Assembly: GCF_001421435.1 (NCBI RefSeq) | Contig: NZ_LMKA01000068.1 | Coordinates: 123,333-187,332, forward strand | From: Chryseobacterium sp. Leaf201 | GTDB taxonomy: Bacteria; Bacteroidota; Bacteroidia; Flavobacteriales; Weeksellaceae | DNA length: 64,000 nucleotides | Direction: 5' to 3' | Part shown: positions 1-7,569 of the stretch, in pieces | Layout: the number at the start of each line of letters is the position of its first letter | How positions within the stretch are numbered: the stretch's first letter is position 1 | Made by a program: the position numbers and the translations under genes | The notes under the pieces: generated by a model | Database searches by the model: none | Told to the model about the DNA's origin: nothing | Seen by the model: only the letters and a program-made list of their open reading frames with translations

Positions 1-1
1 G

Positions 2-310
2 GTTCCTGTGCAGGGAGGCCACTCGGAAAGTGTAAACATTGAATTTGAAAATGAATTCGACCTTGATGAGGTAAGAAAAATCCTATCTGAAACTCCGGGT
101 GTCGTGGTGATGGACAATGTAAAAAATAATGAATACCCGATGCCGCTGTATTCCGAAGGAAAAGATGAAGTATTCGTCGGAAGGATCAGGCGGGACCTCT
201 CACAGCCCAAGACCCTGAATCTCTGGATTGTGGCTGACAATCTGCGGAAAGGCGCCGCAACCAACGCGGTACAGATTGCAGAATACCTGGTAGCAAACAA
301 CTTAGTCTAA
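2..310 (+). CDS. asd: Aspartate-semialdehyde dehydrogenase, C-terminal part
   Basis: The reading frame is open from the first full codon of the window, so only the last ~103 residues of the enzyme are present. The segment begins VPVQGGHSESV and ends in a helix (NAVQIAEYLVAN) typical of the dimerisation/C-terminal part of bacterial aspartate-semialdehyde dehydrogenases. The enzyme reduces aspartyl phosphate to the semialdehyde in the cytoplasm, on the route to lysine/diaminopimelate, methionine and threonine. The HGH-type segment (GGHSES) is the known substrate-site region of the family. A GTG at position 8 is internal and should not be taken as the start. A terminator follows the stop. Confidence 0.9.
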   Translation, partial: VPVQGGHSESVNIEFENEFDLDEVRKILSETPGVVVMDNVKNNEYPMPLYSEGKDEVFVGRIRRDLSQPKTLNLWIVADNLRKGAATNAVQIAEYLVANNLV

Positions 311-324
311 ACTAACAAAAATAA

Positions 325-355
325 AAAGAGTCTCAGCATTGAGATTCTTTTTTTT
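325..355 (+). terminator. Rho-independent terminator after asd
   Basis: A stem AAAGAGTCTCA / TGAGATTCTTT with a short loop is followed by a run of eight T residues. It lies 15 bases after the asd stop and overlaps the upstream TTG of the next frame. This argues for the downstream ATG as the start of the transporter gene. Confidence 0.85.
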
Positions 356-365
356 ATCAAACCTT

Positions 366-1364
366 ATGAACAGGCAGGAAACTCATAAAAAAGATAAAAT
401 AGGCTTTCAGAAACTGATTGCCGCATTCGGGATGATCCTCTTTGTCGGAAAGATCATCGCCTGGAAAATGACCGATTCTGATGCGGTATTTTCCGATGCA
501 ATGGAAAGCATCGTTAATGTCATCAGTGCCTTTATGGGGCTGTATTCCCTATATCTGGCTGCAAAGCCTAAAGATAAAGACCATCCGTACGGCCACGGAA
601 AAGTAGAGTTTGTAACGTCCGGTATCGAAGGTGCCCTGATTGCCATTGCCGGCATTATGATCATCTATGAAGGCATCAACAGCCTTGTAGTGGGAAAAGT
701 TTTAAGCCAGCTCGACTGGGGGATCGCCATTATTGCCGCCACAGCAGTTATCAATTACTTTTTAGGGTATATTTCCATAAGAAAAGGGGAACAGGAAAAT
801 TCGCTGGTGCTCATTTCATCCGGAAAACACCTTCAGTCGGATACCGTGACCACACTTGGAGTGGTAATCAGCCTTATTGTTGTTTATTTCACTAAAATCT
901 ATTGGCTGGATTCTGTAGTCGCACTGATCTTTGGGGTATATATCATATTTGTAGGCTATAAAATCGTCCGCAAATCACTGAGCGGGATTATGGATGAACA
1001 GGACCGCGACCTTTTAGACCAGATCATCAAAATCCTGGAAGAAAACAGGAGAACCGAATGGATTGACGTCCATAACATGAAAATCCAGCAGTTCGGTGCT
1101 TCCCTGCATATTGATGCCCATATTACCCTTCCCTGGTATTACAGCCTCCGCGATGCACACAATGAAATGGAAAAGATGATCCTTCTTCTGGCAAAAAACA
1201 TCAACAGGAGTGTCGAGTTTAATTTCCACATGGATGACTGTAAGCCGATTTCCTGTGCGATCTGCAGGATTTCAGACTGCCCCGTCCGCGAACAGGATTT
1301 TGTAAAAAAAGTGATCTGGACACCGGAAAATGTTACCTACTGGGATAAGCATACGGCAGAGTAA
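366..1364 (+). CDS. Cation diffusion facilitator family transporter
   Basis: This 332-residue inner-membrane protein matches the CDF family, which exports divalent metals such as zinc, iron or manganese in exchange for protons. The N-terminal half carries about six hydrophobic segments. The GKHLQSD segment supplies the HxxxD metal-site pattern of TM5, and the loop DHPYGHGKVE after TM2-3 is characteristic of the family. The cytoplasmic C-terminal domain ends in a Cys-rich tail (CKPISCAICRISDCP) that could bind metal. The start is the ATG at 366, because an upstream in-frame TTG at 339 lies inside the asd terminator. The TM2 site reads SDAMESIVN, so the metal-ligand pattern there is not the textbook one and the substrate cannot be named. 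Confidence 0.88.
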   Translation: MNRQETHKKDKIGFQKLIAAFGMILFVGKIIAWKMTDSDAVFSDAMESIVNVISAFMGLYSLYLAAKPKDKDHPYGHGKVEFVTSGIEGALIAIAGIMIIYEGINSLVVGKVLSQLDWGIAIIAATAVINYFLGYISIRKGEQENSLVLISSGKHLQSDTVTTLGVVISLIVVYFTKIYWLDSVVALIFGVYIIFVGYKIVRKSLSGIMDEQDRDLLDQIIKILEENRRTEWIDVHNMKIQQFGASLHIDAHITLPWYYSLRDAHNEMEKMILLLAKNINRSVEFNFHMDDCKPISCAICRISDCPVREQDFVKKVIWTPENVTYWDKHTAE

Positions 1365-1654
1365 CAAAAAAATGTTACATTGGTTTAAAGGAAATTGCAG
1401 ATCAGCTGAATGTCGACAGAGCAACCTATGCCAATTGGGAAAATCAAATGTTTGATACGAAATCCCAATATATTCCAAAGTTAGCAGATATTTTTGCTGT
1501 TGAAATTAAGGAATTATTTAAAGAGGAAAAGACTTTTCATATTTCAAACAGTACTTTCTATGATTGAGCAGGAATACTTGTTTTTTAATCTGTCAGACAG
1601 GAAAATAGCTTAAAAAATAAGTTCGAAGATCTTATTAAAACCTTGGCAAAATAA
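1365..1654 (+). pseudogene. Decayed XRE-type helix-turn-helix regulator
   Basis: Frame 2 reads continuously from the end of the transporter gene into GLKEIADQLNVDRATYANWE, a good match to the core of an XRE/Cro-type HTH (IAxxLxVxRxTYxxWE). It is followed by a second helical part (KLADIFAVEIKELF). There is no start codon with an upstream half of the HTH. The frame is broken by TGA at 1565 and TAA at 1586, then resumes in the same frame as QENSLKNKFEDLIKTLAK before a final stop at 1652. This looks like the 3' two-thirds of a small regulator gene that lost its 5' end and gained stops. It fills most of the 357-base gap between neighbours. The rest of the gap is AT-rich and shows nothing else. Confidence 0.7.
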
Positions 1655-1721
1655 TTAATAATTTGAGATTACGTTAATTACAAGCGTAAAATCTTAGGCA
1701 TAAGCAATACTTATATCGGTT

Positions 1722-2534
1722 TTATTTAAGCATTAATGCTTTATCGGTTTCCAGAATATTATTACCGTAATCTTTGAAATTTGTTTGAAATTTCTTTACT
1801 ATTGTTTTAGGACTTAAGGTAGAAACATTTCCTTTATCGTCGCCTATTACATATTTCATTCCACTGCTCTTCAGTTCATAAAAGGGATCATCATAATAAT
1901 TCTGCATGATTTTTTGAAAATCCTGCCAACTTATTTTTTGTCCGGTGCGGGGAATAAAGAAATCACTTTTTATTACGTTTCTCAATTGCATTAAGTTAAA
2001 ATCATAATCCAATTGTGCATCTGAGATTTTAACAATTAATCCGGGTAGTCCGTTGAAGATATAAGGTCCTTCATGTAGATCTACAGACTCTGCAAACCAA
2101 GCTGTCCAATGCCTTCCGCCGTAGTCTACTTCTGCCTTCTGACAATACAGATCACCAATCTTTTGTTTCTCATTTACAATTTTCCAATCCAGTTTGTCAT
2201 CAATAGATATAAAAAATCTGCTTCTCATTGTCGAAGTAATAATTATTTTTTGAACGTCTCCGGTTTCTAAATTTTTTTTCACAAACAAATCTGTAATAAA
2301 AAACATATTCCGTCCTAATCCTAAACCTGATTTCTCTATTAGTGAATCTGATTTTCTTTCTAATTCCGATCTGAATATAGACTGTTTCCCATAAATATCT
2401 AAGTAAAAGGTATTGGACACCAAACTGTCTTTATTTTGATTCGGCCTGAATTTAAGTTCATATAAACAGGTTATATTCTGACCATACAGTACGTTACTTA
2501 TCCATATTAATAACCCGAAGATGAGTTTTTTCAT
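1722..2534 (-). CDS. GLPGLI family exported protein
   Basis: This 270-residue protein has an N-terminal signal peptide (about residues 1-18, ending LYGQ) and the defining FNGLPGLIVKISD motif near residue 165. GLPGLI proteins are widespread in Flavobacteriia and are of unknown function. They resemble exported or outer-membrane-associated beta-rich proteins. A conserved WTAWF segment (AWFAESVDLHEGPY) precedes the motif, as in the second copy at 24327-25133. The gene stands alone, with the bacteriocin-like remnant upstream on the same strand. No enzymatic residues are recognisable, and no function should be inferred beyond export. Confidence 0.87.
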   Translation of the reverse strand: MKKLIFGLLIWISNVLYGQNITCLYELKFRPNQNKDSLVSNTFYLDIYGKQSIFRSELERKSDSLIEKSGLGLGRNMFFITDLFVKKNLETGDVQKIIITSTMRSRFFISIDDKLDWKIVNEKQKIGDLYCQKAEVDYGGRHWTAWFAESVDLHEGPYIFNGLPGLIVKISDAQLDYDFNLMQLRNVIKSDFFIPRTGQKISWQDFQKIMQNYYDDPFYELKSSGMKYVIGDDKGNVSTLSPKTIVKKFQTNFKDYGNNILETDKALMLK

Positions 2535-2599
2535 TTTACAAATTTTAATAAATATTTTTACTTAAATAACTGATACATGACATCAGTTATCTTTTACAG

Positions 2600-2793
2600 T
2601 CATTTCAGGCAAGCTGTCGTAATACTACCGTCTGGTCCTGTTGTCACACACATGCTACAGCTGAGGCCATACTGCTCGCAAACACCGTTCCCTGGTTTAC
2701 AGGCATCTTCACAGCCTACTCCATAATCAGACTGAAGTTTGCTTCCTGCAATAACCCTAATGCTTTCTCTGGAAAGTTTTTTAAATGTTTCAT
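2600..2793 (-). pseudogene. Bacteriocin-like small peptide gene with a 1-base frameshift
   Basis: From the ATG at 2793 the frame reads MKHLKNFPEKALGLLQEANF and stops early. One base over, the frame reads KKLSRESIRVIAGSKLQSDY and runs on as a Cys-rich tail (six Cys, including CEDACKPGNGVCEQYG) to a TGA at 2600. Adding one A to the six-A run (top-strand T run 2777-2782) restores a 64-residue peptide beginning MKHLKKLSRESIRVIAG. That has the same leader style as the intact peptide at 63694-63876 (MKNLKILSRKELKAIEG). Leaders of this kind are annotated bacteriocin-like in chryseobacteria. The cause may be natural mutation, a sequencing error in the homopolymer, or recoding. The flanking bases 2535-2599 hold nothing recognisable. 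Confidence 0.72.
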
Positions 2794-3007
2794 AAACAAA
2801 GTTTAGATTGTTAACGTAACAAACCTAAATATTTTAAACAAACAACATTATAAAGATAATACAATAAATTTTGTCAGTTAATTTAATATTTAATCAACAT
2901 AACCATTTATTATTCAAATAATTAAACAGATACTCCTTAAAATAAAAAAAAATTAAATAACCACTTTATTTTTTAAGAAAATATTTCTTTTCTTTTTGAT
3001 TTATTCA
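2794..3007. other. AT-rich intergenic stretch, nothing recognised
   Basis: About 214 bases of very AT-rich DNA lie between the peptide remnant and the XrtF partner gene. I see no reading frame with recognisable content and no strong hairpin. It probably holds the promoter of the peptide gene, but no clean TAnnTTTG box stands out on the minus strand. Confidence 0.4.
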
Positions 3008-3439
3008 TTATTTCTGCATTATTTTTTTCCGGTAATAAAACATCGGAATAATCAGCAGTAAGATCAAAGGCTGGATGACAAACCTCCGCATGTAAAAGGA
3101 AAAAAGGTAACCGGTATCGAAACGGTCATAGATACAGTACAGGTAAATGGGTAAAGTGATGGCAAAGATAATCAGCATTAATACGGCACCTTGAATGGTC
3201 CATTGTTTATTTTTAAACCAGAAATGAAGGATCAAGCAGGAGAAAAATAAATTCAGGACAAACCTGAACAGATGGCCGGCGATTAATTTGCCCCATTCAA
3301 AATGCGGAAAAGGCATATTTTTATCTGCTTCATGAAAGTAGCTGAGGAAAGGATCATAGAAGATCCTGTATTCAAGTGCCCTTACCCCAATGAGTCCGAA
3401 AACTCCGGCGATGACCAGAAACCAGCTAAGAATTCTCAT
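3008..3439 (-). CDS. Exosortase F system-associated membrane protein
   Basis: This 143-residue protein has four predicted hydrophobic segments (about residues 3-22, 48-70, 80-100 and 120-138). It starts inside the end of xrtF (14-base overlap) on the same strand, so the two are translationally coupled. Its size, topology and position match the small membrane protein that accompanies XrtF in flavobacteria (exosortase F-associated family). Its biochemical role is unknown. It presumably works with XrtF in processing or anchoring exported proteins at the inner membrane. The family call rests mostly on the neighbour and topology, since no catalytic motif is visible. Confidence 0.75.
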   Translation of the reverse strand: MRILSWFLVIAGVFGLIGVRALEYRIFYDPFLSYFHEADKNMPFPHFEWGKLIAGHLFRFVLNLFFSCLILHFWFKNKQWTIQGAVLMLIIFAITLPIYLYCIYDRFDTGYLFSFYMRRFVIQPLILLLIIPMFYYRKKIMQK

Positions 3440-3956
3440 TTTTTAAGGCAAAAAATTTAATCCATACCAGCCAGAGAACCACTACGGTTCCATAAATAAC
3501 AGCCGGGAAAACATAATCGTGGGAAACTTTACTGTAAGATTTATAATCTATCACTACGATATTAAGCCCGATAATTCTCAGTACATTCATCACATACAGC
3601 AAAATAAGCCCGGCCAGTACAAAAGCGAACGTTTTTTTTCCTTTATAAAAAGCAAAAACAAAAGCAACAAAAAGGATCATAACCGAAACGGCATTACAAC
3701 CTTCTACCAGCCGGGTAGGATATTCTTTGTTCATATAAAAATAGACCTGTTCCCCTTTTACATCATCATACAGCTGGGTAGGATATCCCAAATAATTCTG
3801 AATATCCATCACCTGCGCAGCAATCGTTCTTGAAAAAGGATCCAGTCCCTCATGCTGAAAACGGTTCAGGTAAAACTGATATGCCAGAAGCAGCACCACA
3901 TAAATGATGATAAAACGCAGCAAAATACCTAAAACAGGTTTGAAATCCTTTAACAT
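3426..3956 (-). CDS. xrtF: Exosortase family protein XrtF
   Basis: This 176-residue multi-pass inner-membrane cysteine protease/transpeptidase carries the three exosortase catalytic signatures. These are Cys87 in VEGCNAVSV, Arg127 in NVLRIIGLN and His146 in SHDYVFPAVIYG. Exosortases recognise C-terminal sorting signals on exported proteins, cleave them, and are thought to pass the proteins to a surface anchor. XrtF is the compact flavobacterial type. The gene heads a two-gene unit with its associated membrane protein. A perfect TATCTTTG -7 box ends only four bases before the ATG, so the mRNA probably has almost no leader. No obvious target protein with an XrtF sorting tail is seen in this window. 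Confidence 0.88.
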   Translation of the reverse strand: MLKDFKPVLGILLRFIIIYVVLLLAYQFYLNRFQHEGLDPFSRTIAAQVMDIQNYLGYPTQLYDDVKGEQVYFYMNKEYPTRLVEGCNAVSVMILFVAFVFAFYKGKKTFAFVLAGLILLYVMNVLRIIGLNIVVIDYKSYSKVSHDYVFPAVIYGTVVVLWLVWIKFFALKNENS

Positions 3957-3960
3957 ATGG

Positions 3961-3996
3961 CAAAGATAAAGATTACAGCGTAAATTAGTATATTTG
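3961..3996. promoter_or_regulatory. Divergent TAnnTTTG promoters, xrtF and amgK-like gene
   Basis: The minus strand carries TATCTTTG at 3961-3968, four bases from the xrtF ATG. The plus strand carries TATATTTG at 3989-3996, eight bases before the ATG at 4005. Both fit the flavobacterial -7 element TAnnTTTG. The -33 elements are not clear. Confidence 0.6.
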
Positions 3997-4004
3997 TTTC
4001 GTCT

Positions 4005-5024
4005 ATGAATGCTGAAAACGCCAAACGATTTTTTGAATGCTCTACCGGTACAGAAACCTCTGAATGCATTACCTTAGCGCAAAGCGGCTCTGCAAGGGTT
4101 AATTTTCTGGCTGCAGCCGATGGCAAAAAATACATTATTACCTACAATGAGAATCTTCAGGAGAATGAAAGTTTTTTATATTATTCCGGAATTTTCTCAG
4201 ATTTACACCTCAACACCCCCGGAATTATATCCATCTCCGACGACCGGAAAATGTACATTCAGGAATTTTTAGGAGCGCACACGCTTTCGGAAGTCATTGA
4301 AAGAGAAGGCCTGTCTGTTCATGTAAAGTCCCTGGTGAAGCAGACACTGGAAAAACTGTATCAGCTTCAGGCTTCAACGGAAAATAAAATAGATTTCAGC
4401 AAAACGTTTGAGTATGAAAGCTATGATGAGCTCCCGGTAACCCACGATCTGTATTACTTCAAAAATTTTATAGCCGATGTACTGGAACTTGAATACCATA
4501 AGTCTGCTTTACTGAAAGAATTCAAAGAAATTGTCAGCCTTATCGAAAACCTCAAACCAAAAGGAATCATGATCCGTGATTTTCAAGCCAGAAATATCAT
4601 GGTGAATGAACAAAATGAAGTTTCCTTTATCGATTATCAGTCGGCCATGAAAGGCCCGCTGATGTATGATGTGGTTTCTTTTCTTTTTCAGGCGAAAGCC
4701 AACTTTCCTGAAGCCTTTAAAAATGAAATGCTGGAATTTTACATAAAACAGTTTGATCAGGAGGAAATTCAGCATCAACTAAGAAATTCGGTGGATCCGG
4801 TTAAAATGATGCGGTTCTTACAGGTGTTGGGCGCTTACGGTTTCAGAGGCCTTGTTCAGAAAAAACAGCATTTCCTGGCAAGCATTGAAAAAGGGATTGA
4901 AAATATTACAGAATTTATCCGGACATGGGAAAATATGAAAGATTATCCTGAACTGACAGGGATCATTCAACAGTTAAATCTGGAGAAAACAAAATTAAAA
5001 ATTGAAGTAATTCTGAACCATTAA
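4005..5024 (+). CDS. AmgK-like sugar kinase (aminoglycoside phosphotransferase fold)
   Basis: This 339-residue protein has the APH/choline-kinase fold. The catalytic loop IRDFQARNIMV (HRD-like, about residues 188-198) is followed by the metal-binding SFIDYQSA (DFG equivalent). The family includes AmgK, the anomeric kinase that makes MurNAc-1-phosphate/GlcNAc-1-phosphate during peptidoglycan recycling. That assignment is favoured by the MurU-like nucleotidyltransferase and RapZ C-terminal domain encoded just downstream on the same strand. The alternative is another small-molecule kinase of the fold; no antibiotic-resistance role is suggested. The ATG at 4005 lies eight bases after a perfect -7 box. 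Confidence 0.75.
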   Translation: MNAENAKRFFECSTGTETSECITLAQSGSARVNFLAAADGKKYIITYNENLQENESFLYYSGIFSDLHLNTPGIISISDDRKMYIQEFLGAHTLSEVIEREGLSVHVKSLVKQTLEKLYQLQASTENKIDFSKTFEYESYDELPVTHDLYYFKNFIADVLELEYHKSALLKEFKEIVSLIENLKPKGIMIRDFQARNIMVNEQNEVSFIDYQSAMKGPLMYDVVSFLFQAKANFPEAFKNEMLEFYIKQFDQEEIQHQLRNSVDPVKMMRFLQVLGAYGFRGLVQKKQHFLASIEKGIENITEFIRTWENMKDYPELTGIIQQLNLEKTKLKIEVILNH

Positions 5025-5057
5025 GATTATTTTAAGCTGTTAAGAATATTAAGATTT

Positions 5058-5462
5058 ATGACCAAGAAAGAAGTTACACAATTATCTTATGTAATTACAG
5101 GCTTTGCAATCAAAGTCCATAAAGTGCTTGGTCCCGGTCTGCTTGAAAGCATATACGAAGAATGCTTAAAAATAGAACTAATTAAAAATGGTTATGATGT
5201 AAAACAGCAGCTTTATTTTCCAATAAATTATGAAGGCGTTGAAATAGAAACGAAATTAGTTGTTGATTTACTTGTAAACAATTGTATTATAATAGAGCTA
5301 AAAGCAGTTGAAGAAGTACTCCCTATTCATGAAGCTCAATTATTAACTTACATGAAAGTTTTGAAAAAGCCTCAAGGTTTATTGATCAATTTTTTCACAA
5401 ATAATATCACAAAGTCTTTAAAACCTTTTATTAATGAATATTTTAAAGAACTTCCGGACTAA
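5058..5462 (+). CDS. GxxExxY family protein
   Basis: This 134-residue protein has the family's signature GPGLLESIYEECL (G-x-x-E-x-x-Y) near residues 25-37. It also has the core of a PD-(D/E)xK-like nuclease fold (LVVDLLVNNCIIIELKAVE), with the D...E-x-K arrangement at about residues 72-87. The biochemical role of the family is unknown. The fold suggests nucleic-acid binding or cleavage. It is AT-richer than the genes around it and splits an otherwise functional cluster (kinase, RapZ-C, MurU). A TTAAGA-rich repeat precedes it. This suggests a later insertion rather than a part of the pathway. Confidence 0.85.
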   Translation: MTKKEVTQLSYVITGFAIKVHKVLGPGLLESIYEECLKIELIKNGYDVKQQLYFPINYEGVEIETKLVVDLLVNNCIIIELKAVEEVLPIHEAQLLTYMKVLKKPQGLLINFFTNNITKSLKPFINEYFKELPD

Positions 5463-5526
5463 GATTTTGATTTATACTCTTAAAACTTAAATAAACCTCA
5501 ACGGTTCAAAATAAAAACAACAGAAT

Positions 5527-5937
5527 ATGCTACACATCGACATACACAGTTTTTCATACAAGAAAGGAGGAATTCCAAAAGACGACACCGGGAACGGAGG
5601 CGGATTTACCTTTGACTGCCGCGGAATTTTAAACCCTGGAAGAGTGGAAGAATATAAGATCCAGACCGGAAATGATATCGGGGTCCAGGAATATCTGGAA
5701 ACCAGAACCGATATGCCTAAATTTTTAGAGCTTATAAAAAGCCTGGTTTCTATCAATATCGATAACTACCTGGAAAGAGGGTTTGAAAACCTGCAGATCA
5801 ATTTCGGATGTACGGGCGGCCAGCACAGATCGGTCTATTCCGCAATCAAAATCACGCACTTCATTGAGGAAAAATACGGTGACCGGGTGGAAATCAGCCT
5901 TCACCATGACGAACAGCATCAACTTAATCATAAGTAA
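5527..5937 (+). CDS. Stand-alone RapZ C-terminal domain protein
   Basis: The 136-residue product matches only the C-terminal domain of RapZ, including INFGCTGGQHRSVYSA (residues ~96-111), which corresponds to the GCTGGKHRSV stretch of RapZ. The N-terminal kinase-like P-loop domain of RapZ is absent. In E. coli this C-terminal domain binds RNase E, small RNAs and glucosamine-6-phosphate. Bacteroidota lack the GlmY/GlmZ system, so an amino-sugar-sensing or enzymatic role linked to its neighbours is more likely here. It lies between an AmgK-like kinase and a MurU-like transferase on the same strand. A 20-bp imperfect inverted repeat begins at its stop codon. Confidence 0.85.
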   Translation: MLHIDIHSFSYKKGGIPKDDTGNGGGFTFDCRGILNPGRVEEYKIQTGNDIGVQEYLETRTDMPKFLELIKSLVSINIDNYLERGFENLQINFGCTGGQHRSVYSAIKITHFIEEKYGDRVEISLHHDEQHQLNHK

Positions 5938-6002
5938 TAAGTAACAGGCAATACGTAATATTTTTAACTTCGTTAATTATTTTATTGTCTGTACATTATT
6001 AC
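5934..6002. repeat. Imperfect inverted repeat between rapZ-C and murU-like genes
   Basis: The left arm GTAATAAGTAACAGGCAATA (5934-5953) pairs with the right arm TATTGTCTGTACATTATTAC (5983-6002) across a 29-base AT-rich loop. Fewer than five of twenty positions are unpaired. Repeats built on ATTACTTATTAC-like units are common between flavobacterial genes, so this may be one copy of a dispersed element. It could also fold as RNA between the two genes. Confidence 0.6.
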
Positions 6003-6036
6003 ACATCACCAATTAATTACTTACCACCCATACTAT

Positions 6037-6750
6037 ATGAAGGCGCTTATTTTCGCAGCAGGAAAAGGAACCCGGCTGAAACCTTTTACCGATCATCATC
6101 CTAAAGCACTGGCTAAGGTGAATGACGTACCGCTTCTGGAAAGGAATATCAAATACCTGAAGAGTTTCGGGATTACAGATTTTGTAATTAATATCCACCA
6201 CTTCGGAAACCAGATTACAGAATTCTTAAAGCATAATAATAATTTTGGGTGCCGGATAGAAATTTCAGATGAATCTGAAGAGCTGCTGGAGACCGGTGGC
6301 GGCCTGGTTTTTGCCAGAAGATTCCTGGATCACGGGGAAGATTTTCTGATCCTGAATGCTGATATTTTAACGGATCTTAATATCACAGACCTGGTTAATT
6401 ATCATAAAAAGATAAAAGATTTCGCTACATTAGCCGTTTCGGACCGTGAAAGTTCGAGAAAACTCCTTTTCAATGATGATCTGGTTTTAAGAGGCTGGCT
6501 GAATGTACAGACAGGGGAACAGAGGCTTGCAGAATTCAACAAAGGTTTTAAACCGTTAGCTTTCAGTGGAATCCACTGTATAAACCCTGTTATTTTTGAT
6601 AAGATAAAAAGGACGGGCAACTTTTCTGTCATGGAAGAATATCTGGACCTGATGCATACCGAACTTATCCACGGTTTTGTGCACGACAGTATTTTTATTG
6701 ATGTAGGAAAGCCGGAATCCATCATAAAAGCCGAGCAATATTTTAAATAA
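6037..6750 (+). CDS. MurU-like sugar-1-phosphate nucleotidyltransferase
   Basis: This 237-residue protein begins with the nucleotidyltransferase signature FAAGKGTRLKPFTDHHPKAL, then KVNDVPLLERNI. It carries the metal-binding LNADIL and the C-terminal FIDVGKPESI typical of short NTP_transferases. MurU joins UTP to MurNAc-1-phosphate to give UDP-MurNAc, bypassing de novo synthesis. The short length, lack of an acyltransferase domain, and an AmgK-like kinase upstream favour MurU over a dTDP-glucose or mannose-1-phosphate enzyme. The LOG-family gene follows after eight bases and is likely co-transcribed. Confidence 0.75.
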   Translation: MKALIFAAGKGTRLKPFTDHHPKALAKVNDVPLLERNIKYLKSFGITDFVINIHHFGNQITEFLKHNNNFGCRIEISDESEELLETGGGLVFARRFLDHGEDFLILNADILTDLNITDLVNYHKKIKDFATLAVSDRESSRKLLFNDDLVLRGWLNVQTGEQRLAEFNKGFKPLAFSGIHCINPVIFDKIKRTGNFSVMEEYLDLMHTELIHGFVHDSIFIDVGKPESIIKAEQYFK

Positions 6751-6758
6751 TTTTTACA

Positions 6759-7511
6759 ATGGGAATGGAAGGAAGCAGAGACGAAAGTCTGGTAAATCCG
6801 GAACTTGAAAGCAATGAAATCAGACTGCATGACAGCCTGAGGCAGAAAACCTGGGATGAGACCATTATGAAAGACAGCTGGATGGTTTTCAAGGTAATGG
6901 CAGAGTTTGTAGACGGCTATGAAAAACTGGCTAAAATAGGCCCCTGTGTTTCCATTTTCGGTTCTGCAAGACTGCAGCCGGAAAGCAAGTATTATGAAAT
7001 GGCTGTGGAAATTGCAGAAAAGATCACAAAAATCGGTTTCGGAATCATTACCGGCGGCGGGCCCGGAATTATGGAAGCAGGAAACAAAGGCGCTTTCAAT
7101 GCACAGGGAAAATCCATCGGACTGAATATTGACCTTCCTTTTGAACAGCATTTTAATCCTTACATCAACCGGGCTTATTCTATGAACTTTGATTATTTTT
7201 TCGTGAGAAAAGTGATGTTCATTAAATATTCTCAGGGCTTTGTGGTGATGCCGGGCGGATTCGGGACGCTGGATGAGCTTACAGAAGCTTTAACGTTAAT
7301 TCAAACCAATAAAATCGGGAAGTTCCCGATTGTCCTTGTCGGCTCGGAATTCTGGGGCGGACTGCTGGACTGGTTTAAGGCAACACTGCTTAAAGAAAAA
7401 ATGATTAATGCCGATGATCTCAATCTTTACCGTGTGGTAGATACCGCAGATGAAGCGGTTGCCCATATCAAGGCTTTTTACGACAAGTATTCCGTTAATG
7501 TAAATTTTTAA
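6759..7511 (+). CDS. LOG family protein (TIGR00730-type)
   Basis: The 250-residue protein has the two LOG signatures: GGGPGIMEAGNKGAF (about residues 99-113) and PGGFGTLDELTEAL (about residues 164-177). LOG enzymes are Rossmann-fold phosphoribohydrolases that release cytokinin bases from their nucleotides. Many bacterial members act on AMP or serve unknown nucleotide functions. The protein has a ~75-residue N-terminal extension ahead of the fold, as in the larger bacterial clade. The gene starts eight bases after the murU-like stop, suggesting co-transcription. Whether it belongs to the recycling pathway is unknown. Confidence 0.88.
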   Translation: MGMEGSRDESLVNPELESNEIRLHDSLRQKTWDETIMKDSWMVFKVMAEFVDGYEKLAKIGPCVSIFGSARLQPESKYYEMAVEIAEKITKIGFGIITGGGPGIMEAGNKGAFNAQGKSIGLNIDLPFEQHFNPYINRAYSMNFDYFFVRKVMFIKYSQGFVVMPGGFGTLDELTEALTLIQTNKIGKFPIVLVGSEFWGGLLDWFKATLLKEKMINADDLNLYRVVDTADEAVAHIKAFYDKYSVNVNF

Positions 7512-7569
7512 TGGCATGTTATTTGTCACTTCTAACTAAACAATCATGATTGTAAATCTATTATTTAAG

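Noticed and set aside
6402..7151. 249-codon minus-strand frame opposite the MurU-like and LOG genes
   Set aside because: It spans two well-supported plus-strand genes and has no recognisable motif. It is an antisense shadow.
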